Assembly: GCF_046267875.1 (NCBI RefSeq)
Contig: NZ_CP176502.1
Location: 744,001 to 808,000, forward strand
Direction of reading: 5' to 3'
Origin: Mannheimia glucosida
GTDB taxonomy: Bacteria > Pseudomonadota > Gammaproteobacteria > Enterobacterales > Pasteurellaceae
Length of the DNA stretch: 64,000 nucleotides
Shown here: positions 17,010-24,766 of the stretch, piece by piece
Layout of the letters: every line of letters begins with the position of its first letter
Position numbering within the stretch: the first letter of the stretch is position 1
Position numbers and translations under genes: made by a program
The notes under the pieces: generated by a model
Database searches by the model: none
What the model was told of the DNA's origin: nothing
Seen by the model: the letters and a program-made list of their open reading frames with translations, nothing else

Positions 17010-17053
17010 TTTTTATCTTTTGAAAACAAGAATTTTAATGGAGTGAACCTCAA

Positions 17054-17482
17054 ATGAGAAAATATCTCGCCTTAATTTTAGCTGTGATGTCCGGCTTTGC
17101 AATGGCGGAAGCCCCGAAGTTATCCGGCACTATTGATGAGACAACCGAAAGTGTTGCGCCGGGATTTCATAACCCACAAAAAGATGTGGGCACGATTCCA
17201 ACCACTTTCCCTTTCCAACCACCACTTGTTCCACATAGTATTCGTGGCTTACAAGTGAGCAAAAACGTAAACCATTGTTTAGGCTGCCACGCTATTGAAC
17301 CATCTAAAACCACCGGTGCGACCCGTTTACCGCCAAGCCATTTTACCGACCGTGATGGTAAGGTGTATGAAAACGAATCTCCTCGTCGTTATTTCTGTTT
17401 GCAATGCCACGTGCAACAAACTGATGTAAACCCGATTATTCAAAATAAATTTGAATCTGTACGTGAATCTCAAGCTAAATAA
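17054..17482 (+). CDS. napB: NapB, dihaem cytochrome c subunit
   Basis: A 142-residue periplasmic electron donor to NapA. Sec signal peptide MRKYLALILAVMSGFAMA with cleavage after AMA; two CxxCH haem sites (CLGCH and CLQCH). The flanking HSIRGLQVSKNVNHCLGCH and RRYFCLQCHVQQTDV stretches are typical of NapB. Confidence 0.96.
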   Translation: MRKYLALILAVMSGFAMAEAPKLSGTIDETTESVAPGFHNPQKDVGTIPTTFPFQPPLVPHSIRGLQVSKNVNHCLGCHAIEPSKTTGATRLPPSHFTDRDGKVYENESPRRYFCLQCHVQQTDVNPIIQNKFESVRESQAK

Positions 17483-17492
17483 GGAGTAAGTA

Positions 17493-18101
17493 ATGTTGAG
17501 AAGATTTTGTAACTGGTTACGCAGCCCAAGCAAAATGGCAATTGGTGCTGTAATCCTTATTTCTGCATTAGGTGGCATTTTTGCGTGGAGCGGTTTTAAC
17601 GCAGGCTTGGCTTATACCAATACTGAGGAATTCTGTTCAGATTGCCATATGAATGATGTTGTGCCTGAATACCGTGCCTCTGCTCACTATTCAAACCGCA
17701 GCGGTGTGAAAGCGATTTGTTCAGACTGCCACGTACCGCACGAATTTTTTCCGAAATGGCAACGTAAAATCATAGCCGCAAAAGAAGTTTACGCACACTT
17801 TACCGGTAAAGTGGATACCAAAGAGAAATTTGAAGCTCACCGTGGCGAAATGGCAGAACGTGAATGGGCACGTATGAAAGCGAACGGCTCGCAAGAGTGC
17901 CGTAACTGTCATAATTTTGATGATATGGACTTCACTCAACAAAAAAACATTGCGCAGCAAATGCACGCATTGGCACAAGAGCAAGGTAAAACCTGTATTG
18001 ACTGCCACAAAGGGATTGCACATAATCTCCCACATATGGAAGCGATTCAGAAAAACTTTATCCCTGATGATTTGTTGAAAAAAGCAGAAGAGAAGAAATA
18101 A
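17493..18101 (+). CDS. napC: NapC, membrane-anchored tetrahaem quinol dehydrogenase
   Basis: A 202-residue NapC/NirT family cytochrome. One N-terminal membrane anchor (residues about 15-37) precedes four haem-binding motifs: CSDCH, CSDCH, CRNCH and CIDCH. It is the last gene of napFDAGHBC; no napE is present, as in H. influenzae. A terminator follows. Confidence 0.96.
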   Translation: MLRRFCNWLRSPSKMAIGAVILISALGGIFAWSGFNAGLAYTNTEEFCSDCHMNDVVPEYRASAHYSNRSGVKAICSDCHVPHEFFPKWQRKIIAAKEVYAHFTGKVDTKEKFEAHRGEMAEREWARMKANGSQECRNCHNFDDMDFTQQKNIAQQMHALAQEQGKTCIDCHKGIAHNLPHMEAIQKNFIPDDLLKKAEEKK

Positions 18102-18120
18102 CTTAACGTGTTTCAATAGA

Positions 18121-18152
18121 AAACCCTCAATTTCCATTGAGGGTTTCTTTTT
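18121..18152 (+). terminator. Terminator of the nap operon
   Basis: AAACCCTCAA, loop TTTCCA, TTGAGGGTTT, then CTTTTT. It lies 20 bases after the napC stop, between convergent napC and cpdA. Confidence 0.92.
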
Positions 18153-18162
18153 AGTAGCCAAG

Positions 18163-19005
18163 TTAGTAACCAACGGCATTGACATTTGGTAAAAAATCGT
18201 TGGAATTTAACCGCTTGACGACCGTTTCTATCGTGCCGTCTTCGTGCAATTCAATTTCACGCCAGCCTTGTGGTTGTAAGTCTAAGGTAAACTGGTCGCA
18301 ATTCGGCTTAAATTGAATGCAAGTAGATGGGGTGGCATAAATCGGAATACCATGCCAAATATCATCAACCTGCTGATGAATATGACCATGCACAATCGCT
18401 TTTACATTCTTAAATTTTGCGAAAATCTTGGCTAATTCATTGCTGTTTTTTAAGCTATGCTGATCCAGCCACGCTGAGTTTGTCGGCAAAATATTGTGGT
18501 GCAAAGCAATTAAGGTAAAACGTTGCGGATATTGTGCCAATTTTTCTTCCAACCACTTTAGTTGTAAGTAACAGAGTTCACCATAAGGCATACCTACCAC
18601 CTGGGTATTTAGCATCAGAAGCTGCCATTGCTCACCGAGTAAAATTTGTTTATGGGGAAGGATATGTTTATATTGCGCCAAAATTTCTGACATACTCGGC
18701 TGAACATCGTGATTCCCCTCTAGCCACACTATCGGCGAGTTTAGCGAATTAGTTATCTGTGCAAAATAGTGATAACCAGCAATATTGTGATCTTGAATCA
18801 AATCACCTGTGGCAAGAACTAGATCAAAATATTGCTTCGCTTGTTTGTTTATTTGCTCAATAACTGCCGAAAAACTTTTTACTGTTTTGACATTCAGTAG
18901 AGTTTCCTCCGGATTGGAGAAAAGGTGAGGGTCAGTTATTTGTAATAACTTAATTACCCCTGTTACGGGTAACTTAATATATTCGTGCATTCGTTTTGCA
19001 TCCAT
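18163..19005 (-). CDS. cpdA: 3',5'-cyclic AMP phosphodiesterase
   Basis: A 280-residue metallophosphoesterase of the CpdA/Icc family, which breaks down cAMP. All metal-binding motifs are present in order: ITDPHLF (D-x-H), ATGDLIQD (GD), LEGNHDVQP (GNHD), ALHHN and VHGHIHQQ (GHxH). The opening KLLQITDPHLF matches E. coli CpdA. Either the ATG at 19005 or a second in-frame ATG at 18990 could be the start; neither has a strong ribosome site. Loss of CpdA would raise cAMP and CRP activity, relevant to the CRP site at 7487. Confidence 0.93.
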   Translation of the reverse strand: MDAKRMHEYIKLPVTGVIKLLQITDPHLFSNPEETLLNVKTVKSFSAVIEQINKQAKQYFDLVLATGDLIQDHNIAGYHYFAQITNSLNSPIVWLEGNHDVQPSMSEILAQYKHILPHKQILLGEQWQLLMLNTQVVGMPYGELCYLQLKWLEEKLAQYPQRFTLIALHHNILPTNSAWLDQHSLKNSNELAKIFAKFKNVKAIVHGHIHQQVDDIWHGIPIYATPSTCIQFKPNCDQFTLDLQPQGWREIELHEDGTIETVVKRLNSNDFLPNVNAVGY

Positions 19006-19219
19006 TCAAATTCTAGTAATTTTTAACTGGTGAGATTCTATCAGTAAGCTAAAAGTAAAAATGTGGACTATGCCGCATTTTTGAAAAAAAGTGAGATTAA
19101 TCAAAAAAATTTATTATTTTCGATAGCTAATACAATGATAAGTATTGATTAATATTTTCATATTGTAATAGATGATTTTTATACTGTTTGGCTGTTTCTA
19201 GAACAACTTCTCTATATTT

Positions 19220-19233
19220 TTGATTGATATCAA
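19220..19233 (+). promoter_or_regulatory. FNR box of the tor operon
   Basis: TTGATTGATATCAA is a perfect FNR site. A -10-like AATAAT (19256-19261) lies at the spacing expected for a class-II promoter with FNR centred at -41.5, putting the start of transcription near 19268, 27 bases before torE. The rest of 19006-19294 is A/T-rich with FNR half-sites (for example GATTAATCAA near 19094) but no gene. Confidence 0.85.
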
Positions 19234-19294
19234 GGCAAATTGTTTCTGAAGATAAAATAATTAACACTTATTAGTTAATAAAAAAGGAGTTGAA

Positions 19295-19429
19295 ATGCGT
19301 TCAGAATTATTAAAAACGCTTTTGTTATCGGGGCTGATTTTACCGTTATTGATGGCATTTGCCGTAGGAGCTTACGGCTTTATTGTGTGGATGTTACAAC
19401 TGTTTGTTATTGGTTTACCGGGAGCGTAG
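19295..19429 (+). CDS. torE: TorE/NapE-type small membrane protein
   Basis: A 44-residue protein, beginning MRSELLKTLLLSGLILPLLM and ending QLFVIGLPGA, with a strong AAAAGGAG ribosome site. It has one membrane span and the family pattern P-hydrophobic stretch-G-A-Y-G-F-I-V-W-M-x-Q-x-F..G-x-P-G seen in TorE and NapE. Its role is unknown; these proteins are always encoded next to nap or tor genes. It is 3 bases upstream of torY, so cotranslated. It is short enough to be missed by automatic gene calling. Confidence 0.82.
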   Translation: MRSELLKTLLLSGLILPLLMAFAVGAYGFIVWMLQLFVIGLPGA

Positions 19430-19432
19430 AAA

Positions 19433-20596
19433 ATGTTAGGTTCAATCAAAGCATTATTTACTAAGCCGGCAACCAAAATCGGGTTGGGAGTGTTAGTTGG
19501 TATCGGTTTTATTGCGGGGGCAATTAGCTGGCATCAATTTAATAAAGTAATGGATCAGACCAGCACCGAAGAGTTTTGCGTAAGTTGCCACTCAATGCAA
19601 AAACCCTTGGAAGAGCTTAAACAAACCGCCCACTGGTCGAATAAAAGCGGGGTAACGGCAACCTGTTCAAGCTGCCACTTACCGCACGATTACACCGAAA
19701 AATATGCCCGCAAAGTGCAGGCAAGCCGTGAGGTGTGGGCAGAATTATCCGGCAAATATAAAGAAGAAGGCTCATTTGAAAAACACCGCTTAGAAATGGC
19801 AGAGCGTGAGTGGGCAAGATTTGCCGCCAATGGTTCAAAAGAGTGTAAGGCTTGCCACAGCTATGAGCGAATGAATTTTGATAAGATGTCGGAAGCAGCT
19901 CGTAAGGCAATGAAACCGGCAGCGGAGAAAGATCAAAGTTGTATGGATTGCCACAAAGGAATTGCTCACCACTTACCGAAAGCTGATGAAAATGCACTGA
20001 AATCGAAGTTTGATCAGTTTGTGAACAAATCCCCAAGTCAAGGCAAATCTTACTACACCAAAGGGAATGCGGAATTATTCCTAGACGAAGGTTTAAGCCA
20101 AGCTATCGGGCAATTAGAAACCGCTGTGCCGGCGGCATTTGTACAAACGGGCAAAAATGCGGATTTGGTGGAGCTGACAATGTGGCGTAAAGAGAAAGGT
20201 TTTGGTCGCATTTGGTATCACGATTTCGGTAAAAACATTACCGATGCGGTACTCACCAAAGAGTTTATGGCAAATCAGCCGAAATTTGAGGTGTTGGAAA
20301 CCAAAGAAGATCCGATTACCGGTTTGAATTGGCAAAAAGTGAAACTACAAGCGTGGATTGGCAAAGCTCAATTATTAGACGATGTTACCCCAATCTGGGC
20401 GAATGCAGAAAACCAATACAAAACCCAATGTAGCACTTGCCACAGACAGCCTGATGTCGCTCACTTCGATTCCAACAGCTGGATCGGCTTATTCAACGGA
20501 ATGGTCGGCTTTACTAATATGGATAAACAGACCGGCAAAGAGGTGCTACGTTATTTACAAATGCACGCCTCCGACAGCGAAGGAGCGAAGCATTAA
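19433..20596 (+). CDS. torY: TorY/TorC-type pentahaem cytochrome c
   Basis: A 387-residue membrane-anchored cytochrome that passes electrons from menaquinol to the reductase TorZ. The first 200 residues are a NapC-like tetrahaem domain (anchor at residues 14-35; CVSCH, CSSCH, CKACH, CMDCH). The C-terminal extension carries a fifth haem site, CSTCH near residue 334, which defines the TorC/TorY class. The naming follows H. influenzae, where torY-torZ encode an S-/N-oxide reductase system. Confidence 0.92.
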   Translation: MLGSIKALFTKPATKIGLGVLVGIGFIAGAISWHQFNKVMDQTSTEEFCVSCHSMQKPLEELKQTAHWSNKSGVTATCSSCHLPHDYTEKYARKVQASREVWAELSGKYKEEGSFEKHRLEMAEREWARFAANGSKECKACHSYERMNFDKMSEAARKAMKPAAEKDQSCMDCHKGIAHHLPKADENALKSKFDQFVNKSPSQGKSYYTKGNAELFLDEGLSQAIGQLETAVPAAFVQTGKNADLVELTMWRKEKGFGRIWYHDFGKNITDAVLTKEFMANQPKFEVLETKEDPITGLNWQKVKLQAWIGKAQLLDDVTPIWANAENQYKTQCSTCHRQPDVAHFDSNSWIGLFNGMVGFTNMDKQTGKEVLRYLQMHASDSEGAKH

Positions 20597-20607
20597 TCCA
20601 TATAGAT

Positions 20608-20675
20608 GGCGCAAGCGTCCTCGCTTGTGCCAATAATTAAGTATATGTGTAGCACCAGCGTGGACGCTGGTGCTA
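20608..20675 (+). repeat. Two REP-like hairpins between torY and torZ
   Basis: GGCGCAAGCG/CGCTTGTGCC (20608-20631) and TAGCACCAGCG/CGCTGGTGCTA (20650-20675) are two short stem-loops with 4-base loops, sharing an AGCGT/ACGCT-type core. They sit inside an operon, a position where such repeats often protect the upstream message from decay. An uptake signal core follows at 20683. Confidence 0.65.
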
Positions 20676-20732
20676 TCAATCAAACAAGCGGTCAAATTTC
20701 CGCAAAATTTTACAAATTAAAAAGGACAAGAT

Positions 20733-23198
20733 ATGCAACAATCTCGCCGTCAATTTTTAAAAAATATGTCTGTGATGGCTGCCGCTGTCACAATGCCGAA
20801 TTTCCTCGTGCCTCGCAATGTGTTTGCGAATGAAGACCTTAGCCAGTGGAAAGTTTCCGGCTCTCACTGGGGAGCAATGCGTGCCAAAATTGAGAACGGA
20901 CGAGTGGCAGAAATCAAACCGTTCGAGTTTGATAAACACCCGACCGAAATGCTCAACGGCATCAAAGGCTTAATTTACAGCGATTCCCGTATCCGCTACC
21001 CGATGGTGCGTTTAGATTGGCTCAAAAACCGCCATAACAGCAATACTGCACAGCGTGGCGATAACCTCTTTGTGCGAGTAACGTGGGACGAAGCCCTTGA
21101 CCTGTTCTACCAAGAGTTAGAACGGGTACAAAAAGAGTACGGCCCGTGGGCGTTACACACCGCCAATGTGGGCTGGCGTTCAACCGGTCAATTCCACAGT
21201 TGTGGTAACCATATGATCCGAGCAATTGCGATGCACGGTAACAGTGTCGGCACGGCAGGCGACTATTCCACCGGTGCAGGGCAGACCATTCTGCCGTATG
21301 TGCTGGGTTCAACCGAGGTCTATTCACAAGGCACATCGTGGGAAATCATCTTAAAAGAGAGCGAAAACATCATTTTCTGGGCAAGCGATCCGGTGAAAAA
21401 CCTGCAAGTCGGCTGGAACTGCGAAACCCACGAAGCCTATGCCTACTTGGAAAAACTGAAAGAGAAAGTGGCGGCAAAAGGCGTGAATGTGATCTGTGTT
21501 GATCCGGTGAAAAGCAAAACCCAGAATTTCTTGGGTTGCGAACAGCAGTACATCAATCCACAAACCGATGTGCCGTTTATGTTGGCACTTGCCCACACGC
21601 TCTACACGGAAAATCTGTACGATAAAAAATTCTTGGATATGTACACGGTCGGCTTTGAAAAATTCCTGCCGTATCTGTTAGGCGAAACCGAAGACAAAGT
21701 GGCGAAAACCCCAGAATGGGCAGCCGAAATTTGTGGTATTTCTGCCGACAAAATCCGTGAATTTGCACGAATGCTTGCCGGCAAACGCACCCAGTTTATT
21801 TTCGGCTGGGCAATCCAACGCCAACAACACGGGGAACAACCATATTGGATGGGAGCGGTGTTAGCCTCAATGTTAGGGCAAATCGGCTTGGCAGGCGGTG
21901 GTATTAGCTACGCACACCATTACAGCTCTATCGGTATTCCGGAATCCGGTGCGGCAATGCCGGGGGCATTCCCGCTCAACATTGATGAAGGGCAAGCCCC
22001 GAAATACAACAATAAAGATTACAAAGGTTACAGCGACACCATTCCGGTGGCTCGTATGACCGACAGCTTGCTCCACGCCGGTGAAACCATCGATTACAAC
22101 GGCAAAAAAGTGACTTACGCCCCGTTCAAAATGGCGATTTTCACCGGTTGTAACCAATGGCACCGCCAATCTGAGCGGAACAAAATGAAGCAAGCGTTCC
22201 AAAAACTGGAAACCATTGTCTCCATCAACTACAGCTGGACGGCAACCTGTCGTTTCTCTGACATCGTATTGCCAGCCTGTACCCCGTTTGAACGCAACGA
22301 CATTGATGCCTACGGCTCATACAGCAACCGTGGCGTGATTGCGATGCACAAGCTGATTGACCCGCTCTACGACTCTCGTTCCGACTTTGAGATTTTCCGT
22401 GACCTCTGCCGCCGTTTCGGTAAAGAAAAGGAGTACAGCCGTGGAATGGACGAAATGCAATGGGTGGAAAAACTCTACAAAGATTGCCGCCGTGAAAACA
22501 AAGGCAAATTTGAAATGCCGGAGTTTGCCGAATTTTGGCAAAAAGGCTATGTGTTGTTCCCAGAGGGTAAACCTTGGGTTCGCCACGCTGATTTCCGTGA
22601 AGATCCGGAATTGCACGCACTTGGCACACCGTCCGGCTTTATCGAAATTTACAGCAACAAAATCGCCTCTTTCGGCTATGACGATTGCAAAGGTCACCCA
22701 ATGTGGTTTGAGAAAGCCGAACGTTCACACGGCGGTAAAAATTCCGACAAATTCCCGTACTGGTTGCAATCGGTTCACCCGGACAAACGCTTACACTCCC
22801 AACTTTGTGAATCGAAAGAACTGCGTGAAACTTACAGCGTGCAAGGGCGTGAACCGCTTTACATTAACCCGCAAGATGCCGCCAAACACGGCATTCAAGA
22901 CGGTGATTTAGTACGAGTGTTTAACGACCGTGGGCAAGCGATTGTAGGTGCGGTGCTTTCCGATAACTTCCCGACCGGCGTGGTGCGTTTGCAAGAGGGG
23001 GCTTGGTATTCACCCCTTGACGAAAGCGTAGGGGCGATTGATACCTATGGCGACCCGAACACAATGACGCTCGACATCGGATCGTCCAAGTTGGCACAAG
23101 CGGTTTCCGCTAACACCTGCTTGGTGAATATCGAGAAATTTGTCGGCAATGCCCCAGCACCAAACAGCTTTAACGGTGCGATTGAGGTAACTGCTTAA
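20733..23198 (+). CDS. torZ: TorA/TorZ (MtsZ)-family periplasmic S-/N-oxide reductase
   Basis: An 821-residue DMSO-reductase-family enzyme. Tat signal SRRQFLKNMSVMAAAVTM, mature end near VFA-NE. Unlike NapA it has no N-terminal CxxC iron-sulphur site, the mark of the TMAO/DMSO reductase branch. The Mo-ligand Ser lies in YSTGAGQTILPYVLGS. GCNQWHRQSERNKM and YSWTATCRFSDIVLPACTPFERND are family cofactor-binding stretches. The H. influenzae homologue reduces methionine sulfoxide and biotin sulfoxide as well as TMAO, so the natural substrate may be an S-oxide. The stop overlaps the torD start (TAATG). Codon use is C-richer than the neighbours. Confidence 0.92.
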   Translation: MQQSRRQFLKNMSVMAAAVTMPNFLVPRNVFANEDLSQWKVSGSHWGAMRAKIENGRVAEIKPFEFDKHPTEMLNGIKGLIYSDSRIRYPMVRLDWLKNRHNSNTAQRGDNLFVRVTWDEALDLFYQELERVQKEYGPWALHTANVGWRSTGQFHSCGNHMIRAIAMHGNSVGTAGDYSTGAGQTILPYVLGSTEVYSQGTSWEIILKESENIIFWASDPVKNLQVGWNCETHEAYAYLEKLKEKVAAKGVNVICVDPVKSKTQNFLGCEQQYINPQTDVPFMLALAHTLYTENLYDKKFLDMYTVGFEKFLPYLLGETEDKVAKTPEWAAEICGISADKIREFARMLAGKRTQFIFGWAIQRQQHGEQPYWMGAVLASMLGQIGLAGGGISYAHHYSSIGIPESGAAMPGAFPLNIDEGQAPKYNNKDYKGYSDTIPVARMTDSLLHAGETIDYNGKKVTYAPFKMAIFTGCNQWHRQSERNKMKQAFQKLETIVSINYSWTATCRFSDIVLPACTPFERNDIDAYGSYSNRGVIAMHKLIDPLYDSRSDFEIFRDLCRRFGKEKEYSRGMDEMQWVEKLYKDCRRENKGKFEMPEFAEFWQKGYVLFPEGKPWVRHADFREDPELHALGTPSGFIEIYSNKIASFGYDDCKGHPMWFEKAERSHGGKNSDKFPYWLQSVHPDKRLHSQLCESKELRETYSVQGREPLYINPQDAAKHGIQDGDLVRVFNDRGQAIVGAVLSDNFPTGVVRLQEGAWYSPLDESVGAIDTYGDPNTMTLDIGSSKLAQAVSANTCLVNIEKFVGNAPAPNSFNGAIEVTA

Positions 23199-23797
23199 TG
23201 GCATTGTTGAAATTAGATATCAGCCGTGAAGAACGGCAATTTATCTATGGCTGGTTTAACGCAATGCTCGCTCGAGAACTCTCGGACGAGCAGTTAAACG
23301 CTTTACAAGCGGGCGAATTTGACGATTTTTTTGCATACCTCAGCGAATTGGGTTTTGCTGAGCAGGTTGCAAAATTTCAAGCAGAATTGACTGCTTGCAA
23401 CCGTTTGGAATTTCCCCGCCTCGAACTGGCAGCCGACTTTGCCCAACTGTTTTTATTGGAAGGCAGTATCAGTGCAATCCCATACGCTTCCGCCTATTTA
23501 GACGGCGAAGTGTTAGAGAAAAACTTAGCGGAAATGGACAGGCTACTGGGCGAATTTAGGCTACAAGTCAATCGGGAAAGTAAAGAGCCGAGCGATCATC
23601 TTTGCGTTTATCTCACTCTTTTCGACCGCTTGCTTGCCGAAAAACCGTTGGAAGAGCAACAGCAATTTCTGCAAACCCAACTGATGAGCTGGCTCCCTGC
23701 GTGGTTCGTCAAAGCCAAAACCGTCAAAACTAACACCGGCGTTTATCCGGCGTTGCTAAGGTTGTTTGAACAGGTGTTGCTGAAGGAACAAAGATAA
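23198..23797 (+). CDS. torD: TorD-family molybdoenzyme chaperone
   Basis: A 199-residue all-helical cytoplasmic chaperone that binds the Tat signal of TorZ and helps insert molybdenum cofactor. The family motif EPSDHLCVYLTLFD is at residues 134-147, and the start REERQFIYGWFNAMLARELSD is typical. It is the last gene of torE-torY-torZ-torD; its start overlaps the torZ stop by one base. Confidence 0.93.
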   Translation: MALLKLDISREERQFIYGWFNAMLARELSDEQLNALQAGEFDDFFAYLSELGFAEQVAKFQAELTACNRLEFPRLELAADFAQLFLLEGSISAIPYASAYLDGEVLEKNLAEMDRLLGEFRLQVNRESKEPSDHLCVYLTLFDRLLAEKPLEEQQQFLQTQLMSWLPAWFVKAKTVKTNTGVYPALLRLFEQVLLKEQR

Positions 23798-23835
23798 AGT
23801 TATTTATTTGAGAATGATTTGCATTGAGCGAGTTT

Positions 23836-23868
23836 AAAAAGGAAGTTAAAATTTCAACTTCCTTTTTT
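23836..23868 (+). terminator. Terminator of the tor operon
   Basis: AAAAAGGAAGTT, loop, AACTTCCTTTTTT. It lies 38 bases after the torD stop. Confidence 0.88.
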
Positions 23869-23936
23869 ATTGGCTGGATTTATCCACATTATTACAAGCG
23901 GTTATTTTTATAAAAAAATTTACAAAGGAGACATTA

Positions 23937-24626
23937 ATGCAAAATAATAAAACCACCTACCTAAATTGGTACGATTTATGCGTGCTAACCCTGATCCTGT
24001 TTGGTGAGGCAATTTATACCTCAACCCAGCAATATTTCATCACCACCGAAATGCAAGGTAATTTTGAAGAAAATTTAACCTTTTCAAATGAACAAAACTA
24101 TTGGGCATTACTGACTCAACTTGCCTTGTTGCTGATTGCAATGGGCTATCTAAAATGGCGGAATTTTGATTTCAGCCGTTGGGTGATTCGTCCCTCTTGG
24201 CTGGCTTTTTTTAGCGGTATCGGGTTGTTTATTTTACTCTCGTTAGCGATGGATCTCTATTTTGAGGTGTTATACGGCGTTTACAACCTAGTGTATCCGG
24301 AGCCATTTTTGGCAGTATTGAGAGAAGTGAATATTTCTACCGTGCTGTATGCGATTTTAAACGGCTTTTATGAAGAAATCTTTTTCCTCGGTATTTGCTT
24401 GGCGGTTAAACCTGAATATTTAAAATGGGCGGTGATTTATTCACTGATTATTCGGGTGAGTTTTCATACCTATCAAGGAATGGAAAGTGCGTTAGGATTA
24501 GGAATTTGGCTCGGTTTAATTATTTATTTGCTCTACTCACGCTCAAAACAGAAAAACCTATTTCCATTTTGGGTGGCACATAGTATTGCCGATATTTTTG
24601 GCTTGAGTTTGTTGGCTTATTTTTAA
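23937..24626 (+). CDS. CPBP-family intramembrane metalloprotease-like protein
   Basis: A 229-residue membrane protein with six or so hydrophobic segments. The three CPBP (Rce1/Abi-like) motifs can be recognised: NGFYEEIFFLG (the EE pair), RVSFHTYQG (F-x-x-x-H-like) and FWVAHSIADIFG (H-x-x-x-D). The expected arginine after EE (EExxxR) is replaced, so activity is uncertain. It could process a membrane or peptide substrate; none is evident. GGAG precedes the ATG at 23937. Confidence 0.75.
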   Translation: MQNNKTTYLNWYDLCVLTLILFGEAIYTSTQQYFITTEMQGNFEENLTFSNEQNYWALLTQLALLLIAMGYLKWRNFDFSRWVIRPSWLAFFSGIGLFILLSLAMDLYFEVLYGVYNLVYPEPFLAVLREVNISTVLYAILNGFYEEIFFLGICLAVKPEYLKWAVIYSLIIRVSFHTYQGMESALGLGIWLGLIIYLLYSRSKQKNLFPFWVAHSIADIFGLSLLAYF

Positions 24627-24693
24627 TCAAACTCATCCTACCAGTAGGTTAAAAACATCATTTTTTATATGGAAATGTATTTTTAATCTATAA

Positions 24694-24730
24694 TATAACT
24701 TTGGGTTATTTTATATAACCAAAAGTTATA
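24694..24730 (+). promoter_or_regulatory. 15-bp near-perfect inverted repeat before the lipoprotein gene
   Basis: TATAACTTTGGGTTA (24694-24708) and TAACCAAAAGTTATA (24716-24730) match at 14 of 15 positions around a 7-base spacer. It begins at the last base of a TATAAT -10 box (24689-24694), so it is either an operator at the start site or the first hairpin of the mRNA. No T-run follows, so it is not a terminator. Confidence 0.6.
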
Positions 24731-24766
24731 TTTTTGTTGTGTGTTTGTTAAAAGGAAACCAAAATT

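Noticed and set aside
19088..19103. A possible CRP site upstream of torE (GTGAGATTAATCAA)
   Set aside because: Only one half matches TGTGA and the other half lacks TCACA; the perfect FNR box nearby is the better signal.
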